Positions 1-7,482 of a DNA stretch of 64,000 nucleotides are shown here, piece after piece; the stretch's first letter is position 1, and every line of letters begins with the position of its first letter. The notes under the pieces were generated by a model, which saw only the letters and a program-made list of their open reading frames with translations, searched no databases and was not told where the DNA came from. The position numbers were made by a program, and so were the translations under genes. This stretch comes from Thermoleptolyngbya sichuanensis A183 (lineage in GTDB: Bacteria > Cyanobacteriota > Cyanobacteriia > Elainellales > Elainellaceae), in NCBI RefSeq assembly GCF_013177315.1, contig NZ_CP053661.1:2976001-3040000 (forward strand), read 5' to 3'.

Positions 1-110
1 TTTGGATTCTGGATTTTAGATTTTGGATGTTAGGGGGCGATCGCTCTCATTCCTGCCCCCAAACCTGCCCAAAATCGGCAATCCCAAATCCAAAGCCAAA
101 TCCAAAATCC
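1..110. repeat. AAAATCC-type heptamer repeat downstream of the GH57 gene
   Basis: This edge segment carries scattered copies of the heptamer AAAATCC / GGATTTT and one GCGATCGC palindrome. It has no coding potential that I can support. The same heptamer recurs near 9140-9170, 11455-11495 and inside the cobyrinate synthase gene near 15840-15870. Short tandemly repeated heptamers of this kind are known from cyanobacterial genomes. Confidence 0.6.
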
Positions 111-1601
111 TCATCCACCCAACACGCCCTGCCCCCGCCGAAAAATCTCCCGCGCATGATCCGTCCAGGTGCCCTGGCCCCAATAGCGAAAGCAGCTCGT
201 TTGCAGCAGCAGGTTATAAAGCAGCGCTTGCTGATAGTCGGGCTGGCGCGTGATGCCGGGGTCTTGCTGCACCAGCGGGTCATACTTCTGGTGAAAGGCG
301 GCGCTGAGTTGGTTCATCGGCTCCAGCACGTTTTCATAGCCCGCCACCCAGCTCAGGTCGTTTGTCCAAGAGGCTCCGTCCATGTGGAATTGGGGATCGG
401 TGGCCTGGATTTGGGCGATCGCCTCCTGCACCTTCTCCGGCATTGCGTCCTGCGGATCGACCTGCTGCCAAATCTTGTGCTGCTGCACCGCCTGAATCTC
501 AGGATAGTCCGCCGGGTTCACGCCCGCCGCCTCGATTAGCTCAAGGTATTCCGTGCCATTCAGCCCGACCGTACCGCTGCTATGTCCATCTCGAATTTGA
601 TACCAAACGGGATGAAAATCGCGTGGAAACTCATTCATCATCACGCCACCATTTTCCCCATCGGCAATCTGCGTCACGCAGCAGGGTACCGACACGCCGC
701 CAATTTCCTGCCGCCTGCGCCCCTTCGCCTCGTGATAGGGCTGCATCTGCGCCACCAGTTTCGTGTCCGACCCCTGAGTTTTGATTAGCACCGTCATCCG
801 CACCGTCTCGCCGTGAGAATTTCGCGCCACCAGCGTATTGGGAATATACTTCTGGTCTTGCATCAGGCTCGACCCATCTAGCCGCTCCACCGAATGCTCC
901 TGCACCAGCAGCCAGCGATAGCCGCACTCCTTCAGTGCCTTCAGGTATTCATACAGCGTGTCGGGATGGTTGGGCAGGTGCATCTCCGGCGGTGAAAAGC
1001 CCTTTACTCGGCGCAGCGCCTCATAGCCAAATAGCGCCGCGAAATACTGCTGCCATGCCTGGATATGCAGCTTCAGGTCGGGAATCGGCGTAGAGGGAAC
1101 CACCGCATGGCTCCACATCGTCCCCAGCCATTCCACGTAGGGGTGATAGTGCGGGTCGCAGGTGATGCGCCGCAGGTTGCCCAGCACGTCTTCCCGCCCC
1201 ATCTGCACCAGCCCCCAGAGCAGGTTGCCGGAATAATCCAGCATGATGCGCGGCTGACAGCCGTTGCCTACTAGTTCGGGGATAAACTCGCCCATGCGCC
1301 CATAGCACCAGGCAAACACGCCCGCATTGTGGTTATCCCCTTCGCCCGGATGCTCGAACATATACTGCAAATTGCTGATCAGCGCCCCGTCCCAGCCTGC
1401 AGGAATAGTGGGCTGGTGCATATGCAGGGCGCAGGCAAATCCGCTGGTGATGTGTTCCAGCCGCAGGGCAGTGTAGGGCAACCAGATGGGGTCGCTGTGA
1501 TTCACCACGGTGCTGATTTCCGCCTCCCAGCCGCAGATGTTGGGCAAGCCGTAGTGGGTGGTGGGAGGCAGGGCGGGCAGGTTGGCAACGGCGATCGTCA
1601 T
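111..1601 (-). CDS. Glycoside hydrolase family 57-type protein
   Basis: The 496-residue protein looks like the cyanobacterial GH57 group of alpha-glucan-acting enzymes. It has an HMHQP motif near residues 60-64, the usual first conserved GH57 block with the H-Q-P triplet, and a later PEMHLPNH segment where the family carries a conserved acidic block. No signal peptide is visible, so a cytoplasmic role on glycogen or another glucan is likely. The precise substrate cannot be read from the sequence. The ATG at 1601 is the natural start, because the N-terminal residues lead directly into the conserved region. The gene stands alone, and the next gene upstream is about 100 bp away on the same strand. 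Confidence 0.8.
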   Translation of the reverse strand: MTIAVANLPALPPTTHYGLPNICGWEAEISTVVNHSDPIWLPYTALRLEHITSGFACALHMHQPTIPAGWDGALISNLQYMFEHPGEGDNHNAGVFAWCYGRMGEFIPELVGNGCQPRIMLDYSGNLLWGLVQMGREDVLGNLRRITCDPHYHPYVEWLGTMWSHAVVPSTPIPDLKLHIQAWQQYFAALFGYEALRRVKGFSPPEMHLPNHPDTLYEYLKALKECGYRWLLVQEHSVERLDGSSLMQDQKYIPNTLVARNSHGETVRMTVLIKTQGSDTKLVAQMQPYHEAKGRRRQEIGGVSVPCCVTQIADGENGGVMMNEFPRDFHPVWYQIRDGHSSGTVGLNGTEYLELIEAAGVNPADYPEIQAVQQHKIWQQVDPQDAMPEKVQEAIAQIQATDPQFHMDGASWTNDLSWVAGYENVLEPMNQLSAAFHQKYDPLVQQDPGITRQPDYQQALLYNLLLQTSCFRYWGQGTWTDHAREIFRRGQGVLGG

Positions 1602-1707
1602 GGCGCAGTTCCTTGGGTGAGACTGCTCCTACGATAGTTCCAGCCGCCGGGGTTTGCGGAGTCTGTCGGCTTGTTTAAAGAATCCAGGTTGCTAAAGCCC
1701 CAGGTGC

Positions 1708-2532
1708 TTACAGGTCTTCTGGGTTGATGCCCATCTCACGCAGTTTGGCGGCCAGGCGATCAGCCCGCTGCCGTTCTTGTTCCGCCCGTTGTCGTTCTTG
1801 TTCCGCCCGTTGTCGTTCTTGTTCTGCCCGGTGTCGCTCTTGTTCTGCCCGGTGTCGCTCTTGTTCTGCCCGCTCGTCGCCGTTCAGCAGCAAGTTGCCC
1901 TCACAATCCCACCAGCGCAGCCAGGGCAAATCTTGATTCAGGTATTGTCCCTGCCAGATGCCAAGTTCCACGCCGATGGGGTCAATCGGGAAATGCCCGC
2001 GCTCGTTGGGCGTGCAGCGCTGATAGTGGTTGCCGACTAGCTCGTAGACCTCCACCGAAGCTTTGTCTACTTCATAAATGGCGTAGAAGGGGACGCGAAT
2101 CGCCTGTTCATAGACCCAGAATTTTCCCGCTTTGGACTCTGGGCTAGCCAGGGGCGAGGTGGTGTCGCGCTCCTCGGAACCGTCCCCGGAGACGAACTCA
2201 ATCACAATTAGCGGCGCAATGATTTCTTGCCACAGGACGTAGGAGCGTCGCCGCTGACCGTCGAGCAGGGGCGGCACGTTGGGCACATAGAACCAGTCGG
2301 GGGCTTCGGCTCCGCGCTCCGGAGGGTCGGTCAGCCGCCAATAGATACCGCAGTCTTGCCCGATGGCGTATTGCCCGTCAGGATGCAGTGCGTCTAGAAC
2401 GGGACGGATGGAATCGGTGAGCAGCAAGCTTTGGGGATGCTCCTGAAAATTCTTCACGAACGTGCCGTCGGTTTCGGGCAGTTGGGTGTGGTCGGGAAGC
2501 GATAGGGCGGGCTGGGAAGGGGCGATCGCCAT
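1708..2532 (-). CDS. Uma2 family (DUF820) protein with a C-terminal heptad-repeat tail
   Basis: The 274-residue protein has the PD-(D/E)XK-like Uma2 core common in many copies in cyanobacteria, including the IVIEFVSGDGSEERD segment and the later KFWVYEQ-IRVPFYAIYEVD segment. The cellular role of the family is not known; a nuclease activity is only predicted by fold. After the core, the C terminus has five near-identical seven-residue units of the type AEQERQR, a charged coiled coil, followed by the common Uma2 end RLAAKLREMGINPE. I chose the ATG at 2532 over the TTG at 2556 because the core begins soon after it. The tail is encoded by a 21-bp minisatellite. Confidence 0.8.
   Translation of the reverse strand: MAIAPSQPALSLPDHTQLPETDGTFVKNFQEHPQSLLLTDSIRPVLDALHPDGQYAIGQDCGIYWRLTDPPERGAEAPDWFYVPNVPPLLDGQRRRSYVLWQEIIAPLIVIEFVSGDGSEERDTTSPLASPESKAGKFWVYEQAIRVPFYAIYEVDKASVEVYELVGNHYQRCTPNERGHFPIDPIGVELGIWQGQYLNQDLPWLRWWDCEGNLLLNGDERAEQERHRAEQERHRAEQERQRAEQERQRAEQERQRADRLAAKLREMGINPEDL
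1762..1866. repeat. 21-bp tandem repeat, five units, in frame inside the Uma2 gene
   Basis: Five consecutive 21-bp units encode five heptads (A-E-Q-E-R-x-R) of the coiled-coil tail. The unit length keeps the reading frame and matches two coiled-coil turns, so copy-number change would lengthen or shorten the helix without breaking the gene. Confidence 0.85.
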
Positions 2533-2646
2533 AGCGTGGCTCCAGAACACTAACAAGGTACAGACTGAAGGTGCAACTGAAGGTGCAGACTTGAGGAAAG
2601 CCGATGCTTCGTTTCAAACGTATTAATGTTCTACCGGTTAACGTTC

Positions 2647-2753
2647 TAAGTAGATAGACCAGATTAAAAAAACAGATCCTGAACCCTGCGCCGCCCGCGC
2701 AGCGGGCGGCGCAAGGTCTTTGGGTTTTATATTCATTAATGTCCACCTACTTA
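2647..2753 (+). repeat. MITE-1 copy 1 (TAAGTAG family)
   Basis: This is a 107-bp palindromic element. The ends are TAAGTAGATAGACC and GTCCACCTACTTA, and the middle is a strong GC-rich hairpin (GCCGCCCG / CGGGCGGC) with loop CGCAG. Related copies lie at 10204-10297, 20603-20708 and 56871-56977. An 18-bp direct repeat beginning TACCGGTTAACG occurs at 2632 and again at 2752, exactly 120 bp apart, so it brackets the element. No protein is encoded, so movement would depend on a transposase supplied elsewhere. Confidence 0.85.
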
Positions 2754-2841
2754 CCGGTTAACGTTCTAACGAATGTTCCAAGTGTATCGGTTTAACAGAG
2801 TTTGATGGTAGTTTCACCTGCTCACCAAAGCCAGAATAAAA

Positions 2842-2876
2842 GGGCCAACGATCGCCCGCTGGCAGATCATTGGCCC
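2842..2876 (-). terminator. Probable terminator of the hypothetical gene at 2997-3623
   Basis: The arms GGGCCAACGATC and GATCATTGGCCC form a stem with one mismatch and an 11-nt loop. On the minus strand the stem is followed by a TTTTATT run. It lies about 120 bp beyond the stop codon of the minus-strand gene at 2997-3623. Confidence 0.5.
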
Positions 2877-2946
2877 GTCGGCAATCCTGTCAAACAGGAG
2901 TGCGTCTTGAGCGTCTCCTGCGGCTGTGGGAAGTCCTTTGCCTAAA

Positions 2947-2990
2947 TGCAGTTACTTGGACTAAGTGCAGTTACCTGGACTAAGTACAGT
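2947..2990. repeat. 19-bp tandem repeat at the 3' edge of the hypothetical gene
   Basis: Two 19-bp units beginning TGCAGTTAC, plus a third partial unit, end a few bases before the stop codon of the gene at 2997-3623. The unit is private to this site. It belongs to the general pattern of short tandem repeats at gene edges in this window. Confidence 0.75.
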
Positions 2991-2996
2991 TCTACG

Positions 2997-3623
2997 TCAA
3001 GGGTTTGCTGAGTTTTCTGGAACCCTGTCTTGCCAGCGATCTAGAAATTGCATGAGCAGATGGCTTGCTGACTTGAGAATCGGGATTCGACGTGGCAGGG
3101 TACTCCAACTGACTTCTCCACGAAATAGACAATTCCGATAGCGACACGTGAGCAGCAGCAAGGCAACCAGAATGCGAGACGCGCTTTGGGTTCCTTGATT
3201 CTCCAGCACGCTTTTCACAAGCAAGGCTTCTTCGTAGCTGTGAAAATAGATTTCTCGAAATCGCCAGTTTGCAGCCCCATCGCTGTTGAGATATTGCGTT
3301 CGATAGGTTGCCAGGCAATCGTGGTAATCCACAGACCGCCGCTCCTCTTGTAGCTGGTATTGCTGCACGACTTCTTCGAGTTTGCTGAGGGAAATCGTTT
3401 TTTCGCAAACTAAAGTCTCGAACAAGTCTAGGACGAAGTGGAAATAGACAACTCTGCTAATGTCCTCTCGCGAGATGGGCGATCGAGCAGAGAAAAACTG
3501 ATACACCCACGCTGTTGTGCTATGACCAGCAATCCACCTCGAAGCATCGGCAGAATTGCTGTCAGAAGCGTCAGCCATGGAGTGAGATGAGGATTCTAGG
3601 TTGCGATCGGAAAGCTGCATCAT
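2997..3623 (-). CDS. Hypothetical protein
   Basis: I do not recognise this 208-residue protein. It is mostly helical in appearance, with a polar serine-rich N terminus, a hydrophobic helical segment around YFHFVLDLFETLV, and an arginine-rich C-terminal part. No signal peptide, catalytic motif or clear membrane segment is visible. I chose the ATG at 3623 because GGAG lies about 8 nt upstream; the frame remains open further upstream through lysine-rich sequence that looks non-coding. It is a monocistronic minus-strand gene, divergent from psb28, with a probable terminator at 2842-2876. Confidence 0.6.
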   Translation of the reverse strand: MMQLSDRNLESSSHSMADASDSNSADASRWIAGHSTTAWVYQFFSARSPISREDISRVVYFHFVLDLFETLVCEKTISLSKLEEVVQQYQLQEERRSVDYHDCLATYRTQYLNSDGAANWRFREIYFHSYEEALLVKSVLENQGTQSASRILVALLLLTCRYRNCLFRGEVSWSTLPRRIPILKSASHLLMQFLDRWQDRVPENSANP

Positions 3624-3922
3624 ACGTTCAGACTCCTTGTTTTGTTTTTTGGGTAAGGTTAGCGATCTCACAGGACTTGTGCGCTAGCAATGAGTTTTCA
3701 GGATTTTGGACAGTTTTTTGTAGGCTGCCCCTACGAAAAATTGCCTCCCTGCATAAATCCTGAAGTTCTTTGTTTGGTGAGTTCCCTGACTGAAGTACAG
3801 ATGCACAAGTACAGATGCACAAGTACAGATGCACGCGATTAGAAGGGTTGCTGCTTTAGTGGGCTGCTACCGTGCGAAGATGGAATATTAGGCCGACGGT
3901 AACAGTTTGTAAAGGAGAGGTT
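3624..3922. other. Divergent intergenic region upstream of psb28, with a 14-bp tandem repeat
   Basis: No gene is seen here. It should hold the promoters of the hypothetical gene and psb28. From 3794 to 3833 there are nearly three tandem units of AGTACAGATGCACA, about 90 bp ahead of the psb28 start. The psb28 ribosome binding site is AAAGGAG, 7 bp before its ATG. Confidence 0.6.
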
Positions 3923-4258
3923 ATGGCTGAAATCCAGTTTTCTAGGGGGATCACAGAAGAGGTCGTTCCCGATGTGCGGATGACCCGTTCTAAGGACGGC
4001 ACTAACGGGACAGCTACTTTCTACTTTGAGAACCCCAAAGCCCTGAGTGTGGAGAGCACCGAAGATATTACAGGGATGTACCTGCTCGACGAGGAAGGTG
4101 AGTTAGTCACCCGTGAGGTCAAGGCAAAGTTTATCAATGGTCAGCCAGCAGCACTTGAGGCGGTCTACGTGATTAAGAGCGTAGACGAGTGGAACCGATT
4201 TATGCGGTTCATGGAGCGTTACGCTGAAGAGCATGGACTCGGATTCACTAAGTCCTAG
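3923..4258 (+). CDS. psb28: Photosystem II assembly protein Psb28
   Basis: The 111-residue protein matches the whole Psb28 family pattern: MAEIQFSRG at the N terminus, the [10 protein letters not shown] and [12 protein letters not shown] segments, and the C-terminal [17 protein letters not shown] block. Psb28 binds photosystem II assembly intermediates lacking the oxygen-evolving complex, at the cytoplasmic side of the thylakoid near CP47, and protects them during assembly and repair. It has no membrane segment. The ATG at 3923 is preceded by AAAGGAG, which rules out the longer frame starting at 3872. The gene appears to be transcribed alone. A 140-bp MITE lies just downstream. Confidence 0.96.
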   Translation: MAEIQFSRGITEEVVPDVRMTRSKDGTNGTATFYFENPKALSVESTEDITGMYLLDEEGELVTREVKAKFINGQPAALEAVYVIKSVDEWNRFMRFMERYAEEHGLGFTKS

Positions 4259-4283
4259 GCTTTACAGAACTTTGGGGACTCTT

Positions 4284-4423
4284 AGAGCTAATTTATGAAG
4301 CAAATCTTAAGAAGCCTGAAACTCTTGGCATGTGTGGCTTTGAGGTCATGTTTGCCCAGGAAAAGCGGTTTCTCGGAAATCCTTGATTAACAAGGCTTTC
4401 AGGCTCCTTTACAAATTAGCTCT
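4284..4423 (+). repeat. MITE-2 copy 1 (AGAGCTAATTT family)
   Basis: This is a 140-bp element with imperfect inverted ends AGAGCTAATTTATGAAG and, as the reverse complement of the other end, AGAGCTAATTTGTAAAG. Almost identical 140-bp copies lie at 10052-10191 and 48046-48185. It creates an artefactual upstream TTG start (4383) in the moaB frame that should be ignored. Confidence 0.88.
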
Positions 4424-4433
4424 TAAAGCGTCT

Positions 4434-4961
4434 ATGAATTATGCAGCGCTTCCCCACCCAGATACAGAACAGCCGTCAGTTGGCTGTGCCGTAATTACGG
4501 TGAGCGATACGCGCACGCCGGAAACTGACCGCAGCGGCCAACTGACGAGCGATCGCCTCCAGTCCAGCGGACACCGCGTCTTGGCTTACGAAATCTTGCC
4601 GGATGAACCCGACCAAATCCGCGCCAGAGTTTTGGAACTGTGCGATCGCCCGGATATTTCCGCTATCCTCCTCAACGGCGGCACGGGCATTGCTCCCCGC
4701 GATACGACCTATGATGCGATTGAAAGCCTACTGGACAAGACGCTCCCTGGCTTTGGCGAAGTCTTTCGCTGGCTGAGTTATCAAGAAATCGGGTCGCGGG
4801 CGATCGCCTCTCGCGCCACCGCCGGACTGCGCGGCACCACGCTGATTTTTTCTCTCCCTGGCTCTAGCAATGCGGTTCGCCTTGCAATGGACGCGCTAAT
4901 CTTGCCGGAGTTGGTGCATTTGACCCAACAGGCGCAGGGAACTAGAAATCTCTCTGGCTAA
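4434..4961 (+). CDS. moaB: Molybdenum cofactor biosynthesis protein B (MoaB/MogA family)
   Basis: The 175-residue protein has the MoaB/Mog fold signature: VGCAVITVSDTR near residues 16-27, NGGTGIAPRD at 81-90, and a later GSRAIASRATAG plus SLPGSSNAVR. These form the molybdopterin-binding site used to adenylylate or bind molybdopterin in molybdenum cofactor synthesis in the cytoplasm. MoaB and MogA cannot be separated safely by eye, but the length and sequence favour MoaB. I chose the ATG at 4434; the upstream in-frame extension is encoded by MITE-2. A molybdenum-dependent sulfite-oxidase-like protein lies in the window at 55490, but far away. Confidence 0.9.
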   Translation: MNYAALPHPDTEQPSVGCAVITVSDTRTPETDRSGQLTSDRLQSSGHRVLAYEILPDEPDQIRARVLELCDRPDISAILLNGGTGIAPRDTTYDAIESLLDKTLPGFGEVFRWLSYQEIGSRAIASRATAGLRGTTLIFSLPGSSNAVRLAMDALILPELVHLTQQAQGTRNLSG

Positions 4962-4982
4962 GGTAATCCTACTCCGGGCATC

Positions 4983-6614
4983 TTAAGGTAGTCGGCAAGA
5001 CTTGCGCGTGCGATCGCCCTCTGGGTCTTGCCAGGACAGCGCGAAGTGGCTGATGGCGTTGATCTGAGGCGCAGACTGGCGGATGGACTGCATCTGGGTT
5101 TCGAGCGGTGGGCGGTTGCTGACCGAGCGTCCCCAAGTGCCCGCCAGCACGGGCATCACTCGCGTCCCTGCGGGTGCGCCCGCCAGCACGCGCTGCACCT
5201 GCCGCACAATGCAGTCAGCCCGGCCGCAGGTGGCATAGGACATGGGATGCCATTCCAAATTGCTTGGGAAGCGCTCCCAAAACTGCAAGCGCGAGTCGTA
5301 GCCCCCTGCGCCCACGGTCTGGTTGCCCTCTGGGAAGAACACCACGCCCGCAGGAATGCCGACCTGCTGGGCAGGTGTAGTGCCTGCGGTCAGAAAATCG
5401 AGTACGCCCTGAAAGGCGTGAGCTACGCTGAGTTGCCAGAGTTCTGTTTGCAGGGAGGGACGGGCCTGGTCGGGCGTGAGGGAGGCATAGAGCGGGTCGG
5501 GCGATCGCCCCTGCCAGAGCGGTTGTCCATCCAGCGGGTAGGCGGTGGCAATGTCCTGGATATCCTGCGCTGTGACGTAGCCCCGCTGCAAAAAGCGACG
5601 AATCAGGTCTTGCCCGCTGGGATTTAGCGCCCGCTGCAACAACGCCTGCTGCGAAGCAGGGCTGTAGACCCACAAATCTTGCACCCGCCCTGCAACGGAC
5701 GCATTGCCGTTGCCCTTGGGATAGCGAATGTAGTCAAACAACATGCCGTCTGGTCGACGGCGGGCGATCGCCTGCGCCAGGTTATAGAACTCCAGCTTGG
5801 CCTGGGGATTGTAGGGGTCGATGAACACCTCTTCCGACACCACCTCGCCAAGACTGTTAATCCCCGTTGCGCCATTAAAGGTCATGCTGTTTTGCCCGCG
5901 TCCGTTGCGGGCCAGAATTTGCTCTGCACCGGGGCGCTGGGCATAGGTATGGCCAAAATTCATGCTAAACATCCAGGCGTAGACCTGTAGCCCCCGCTCG
6001 CGCCCCTTGGCGATCGCCTCTGCCAGCAAATCTCGATTTTCAAACCCCGGCGTGCGAACCACCGACGGCCAGGGCGTATTATTTTCCGCACGCGGCAATA
6101 GCACCTGCCCGCCGCCAAAGACTTCTACATAAACCTGGTTATAGCCCCGGTTCACAATCTGATCCATGAGGTACTCAATGGCCCCCGGCCGCGCATCGCA
6201 CGGATAGAGCCGCAGCCACACCGCCTGATTTTTCAGCCAGCTTTCGCGCCGACAGCGCCGCAGGCGATCGCCATGCTGCTCGATCAGGTTGCGATAGCGA
6301 TTGCCCGCATTGCGATCGCCCTGCAACGCCCCCACCAAGAACGTCTGCTTTTGAGTAATGTCTTCGGCAGAAAAATTACAGTAGGGCTGGATTTGCGCCT
6401 CTGCCACGCGGCTGCCCGCCAGCCCCCACTGGCTCCCAGTCAGCAGCACCGCCACCAGAAGCTTCGCCACGCCTCGCCACCGAAGCCCAGCCAAGATCTG
6501 TAGCAAACCCGTCTGCCGCAAACCTGTTTGTCGCAATCTCACCTGTTGCAACCCTGTCTGTTGCAAACCTGTCTCTCGCAAAACCGTCATGAGCAAACCT
6601 AATCTCTGCATCAT
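4983..6614 (-). CDS. GH10-like (DUF187) family glycosyl hydrolase, secreted
   Basis: The 543-residue protein has the glycosyl-hydrolase-like family 10 (DUF187) barrel: WLRLYPCDARPGAIEYLMDQ, VYVEVFGGGQ, LQVYAWMFSMNFGH, FIDPYNPQAK and DGMLFDYIRYPKGN, with the late block LEWHPMSYATCG. Such proteins are predicted to act on cell-wall or extracellular glycans; the substrate is unproven. A hydrophobic segment around LLVAVLLTGSQWGLAG followed by AEAQ looks like a signal peptide. Before it lies a strange N-terminal stretch of five-residue units (TGLQQ type) made by a 15-bp repeat. The start is uncertain: GTG 6626, ATG 6614, ATG 6611 and ATG 6590 are all possible. Confidence 0.8.
   Translation of the reverse strand: MMQRLGLLMTVLRETGLQQTGLQQVRLRQTGLRQTGLLQILAGLRWRGVAKLLVAVLLTGSQWGLAGSRVAEAQIQPYCNFSAEDITQKQTFLVGALQGDRNAGNRYRNLIEQHGDRLRRCRRESWLKNQAVWLRLYPCDARPGAIEYLMDQIVNRGYNQVYVEVFGGGQVLLPRAENNTPWPSVVRTPGFENRDLLAEAIAKGRERGLQVYAWMFSMNFGHTYAQRPGAEQILARNGRGQNSMTFNGATGINSLGEVVSEEVFIDPYNPQAKLEFYNLAQAIARRRPDGMLFDYIRYPKGNGNASVAGRVQDLWVYSPASQQALLQRALNPSGQDLIRRFLQRGYVTAQDIQDIATAYPLDGQPLWQGRSPDPLYASLTPDQARPSLQTELWQLSVAHAFQGVLDFLTAGTTPAQQVGIPAGVVFFPEGNQTVGAGGYDSRLQFWERFPSNLEWHPMSYATCGRADCIVRQVQRVLAGAPAGTRVMPVLAGTWGRSVSNRPPLETQMQSIRQSAPQINAISHFALSWQDPEGDRTRKSCRLP
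6499..6588. repeat. 15-bp tandem repeat, six units, in the GH10-like gene
   Basis: Six diverged 15-bp units of the type TGTTGCAAACCTGTC lie at the 5' end of the gene and encode TGLQQ-like pentapeptides just ahead of the signal-peptide core. It may be real coding sequence or a non-coding repeat that happens to be open, with the true start being downstream. Confidence 0.75.
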
Positions 6615-6756
6615 CAGCGGAGTCACATCCAGACCTGAACCAGCCTGGGGACTCCGCCTTGTTGTCCTATGTTTTGATCAGTAGAAGCTTTGCCAAACAG
6701 CACGCGCCTCAAAACAGCGCTGCTGTCTGCACCCAAATCAGAAATCCGACCTAGGA

Positions 6757-7248
6757 TTACCATCCCCAGGAGCCGGGCCCTCCTTTGAACGGGCCGACAA
6801 TATCCTGCGTAATCCAGCCGCCGTAGAAATCACCCGGCTGAGCCTGCACCTGCTCACCATCGACATAGCAAGCGTCCATTCTACTCGGATAAAACGCAAC
6901 GTGATCCTTGATTTCGGCATAGGCGCTAACCGGGTTGGCATAAAACCAGGCCGCGTTTTCCGCCGTGCGATCGCCCACGGTGACGGTATAGTAGCCCGCC
7001 TGCCCCTTCCATTCGCAAAAGCTAGAGCGCGGAGTCGGCGTTAGATAGTCCATACGAATATCCTCCGGCGGGATATAGTACACAGGCGGATGGCTCGTTT
7101 CCAAGATCCGCTTCGCCCGCTGCGTGTCGGCGATCGCCACCCCATTAAACACCACCTGCACCCGCTTTGACGTTGCCTCTAGCCGAGGTGGACGGGGATA
7201 ATCCCATACCGACTCCTGTCCTGGCCCTGGCACAATGCGATCGCGCAT
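6757..7248 (-). CDS. DUF427 domain protein
   Basis: The 163-residue protein matches the DUF427 (nucleotidyltransferase-like beta barrel) family: ETSHPPVYYIPPEDI, SFCEWKGQAGYYTV, AAWFYANP and HVAFYPSRMDACYVDGE. The biochemical function is unknown. No signal peptide or membrane segment is visible, so it is probably cytoplasmic. I chose the ATG at 7248 over the TTG at 7278 because a GGGCAGAG sequence sits upstream of it. It is divergent from the sulfatase-like gene, and the space between them contains a purine/pyrimidine heptamer repeat. Confidence 0.85.
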   Translation of the reverse strand: MRDRIVPGPGQESVWDYPRPPRLEATSKRVQVVFNGVAIADTQRAKRILETSHPPVYYIPPEDIRMDYLTPTPRSSFCEWKGQAGYYTVTVGDRTAENAAWFYANPVSAYAEIKDHVAFYPSRMDACYVDGEQVQAQPGDFYGGWITQDIVGPFKGGPGSWGW

Positions 7249-7306
7249 ATCGCTCTGCCCCTTGCAATGGTTACTCAAACTGGTTGCCCCTTAGTTTAGT
7301 GCAGGG

Positions 7307-7410
7307 TTGAAGGGAAGAACGAAGAACGAAGAAGGAAGAGAGAAGAAGGAAGAGGTTTTATTTTTCGTTTTTCATTTTTCGTTCTTCATTTTTCATTTTT
7401 CCCTCCCTCT
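7307..7410. repeat. GAAGAAC / TTTTTCG short-repeat block
   Basis: About 50 bp of purine-rich units (GAAGAAC, GAAGAAG) is followed by about 50 bp of T-rich units (TTTTTCGTTCTTC). The two halves are partly inverted complements and could form a long hairpin. The same arrangement appears at 19340-19455, 35690-35760 (one side only) and 58915-58980. It lies in the divergent gap between DUF427 and the sulfatase-fold gene. Confidence 0.7.
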
Positions 7411-7482
7411 CCCGCACGACCCCAATCCGGCAACCCTCCCTTATGATCTAAGGGGTAAATGCTCAACGCTGGGAGTTGGCTC

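Noticed and set aside
4383-4433. TTG-started N-terminal extension of MoaB
   Set aside because: The extra residues are encoded by MITE-2; the same peptide appears at 48145 beside an unrelated gene.
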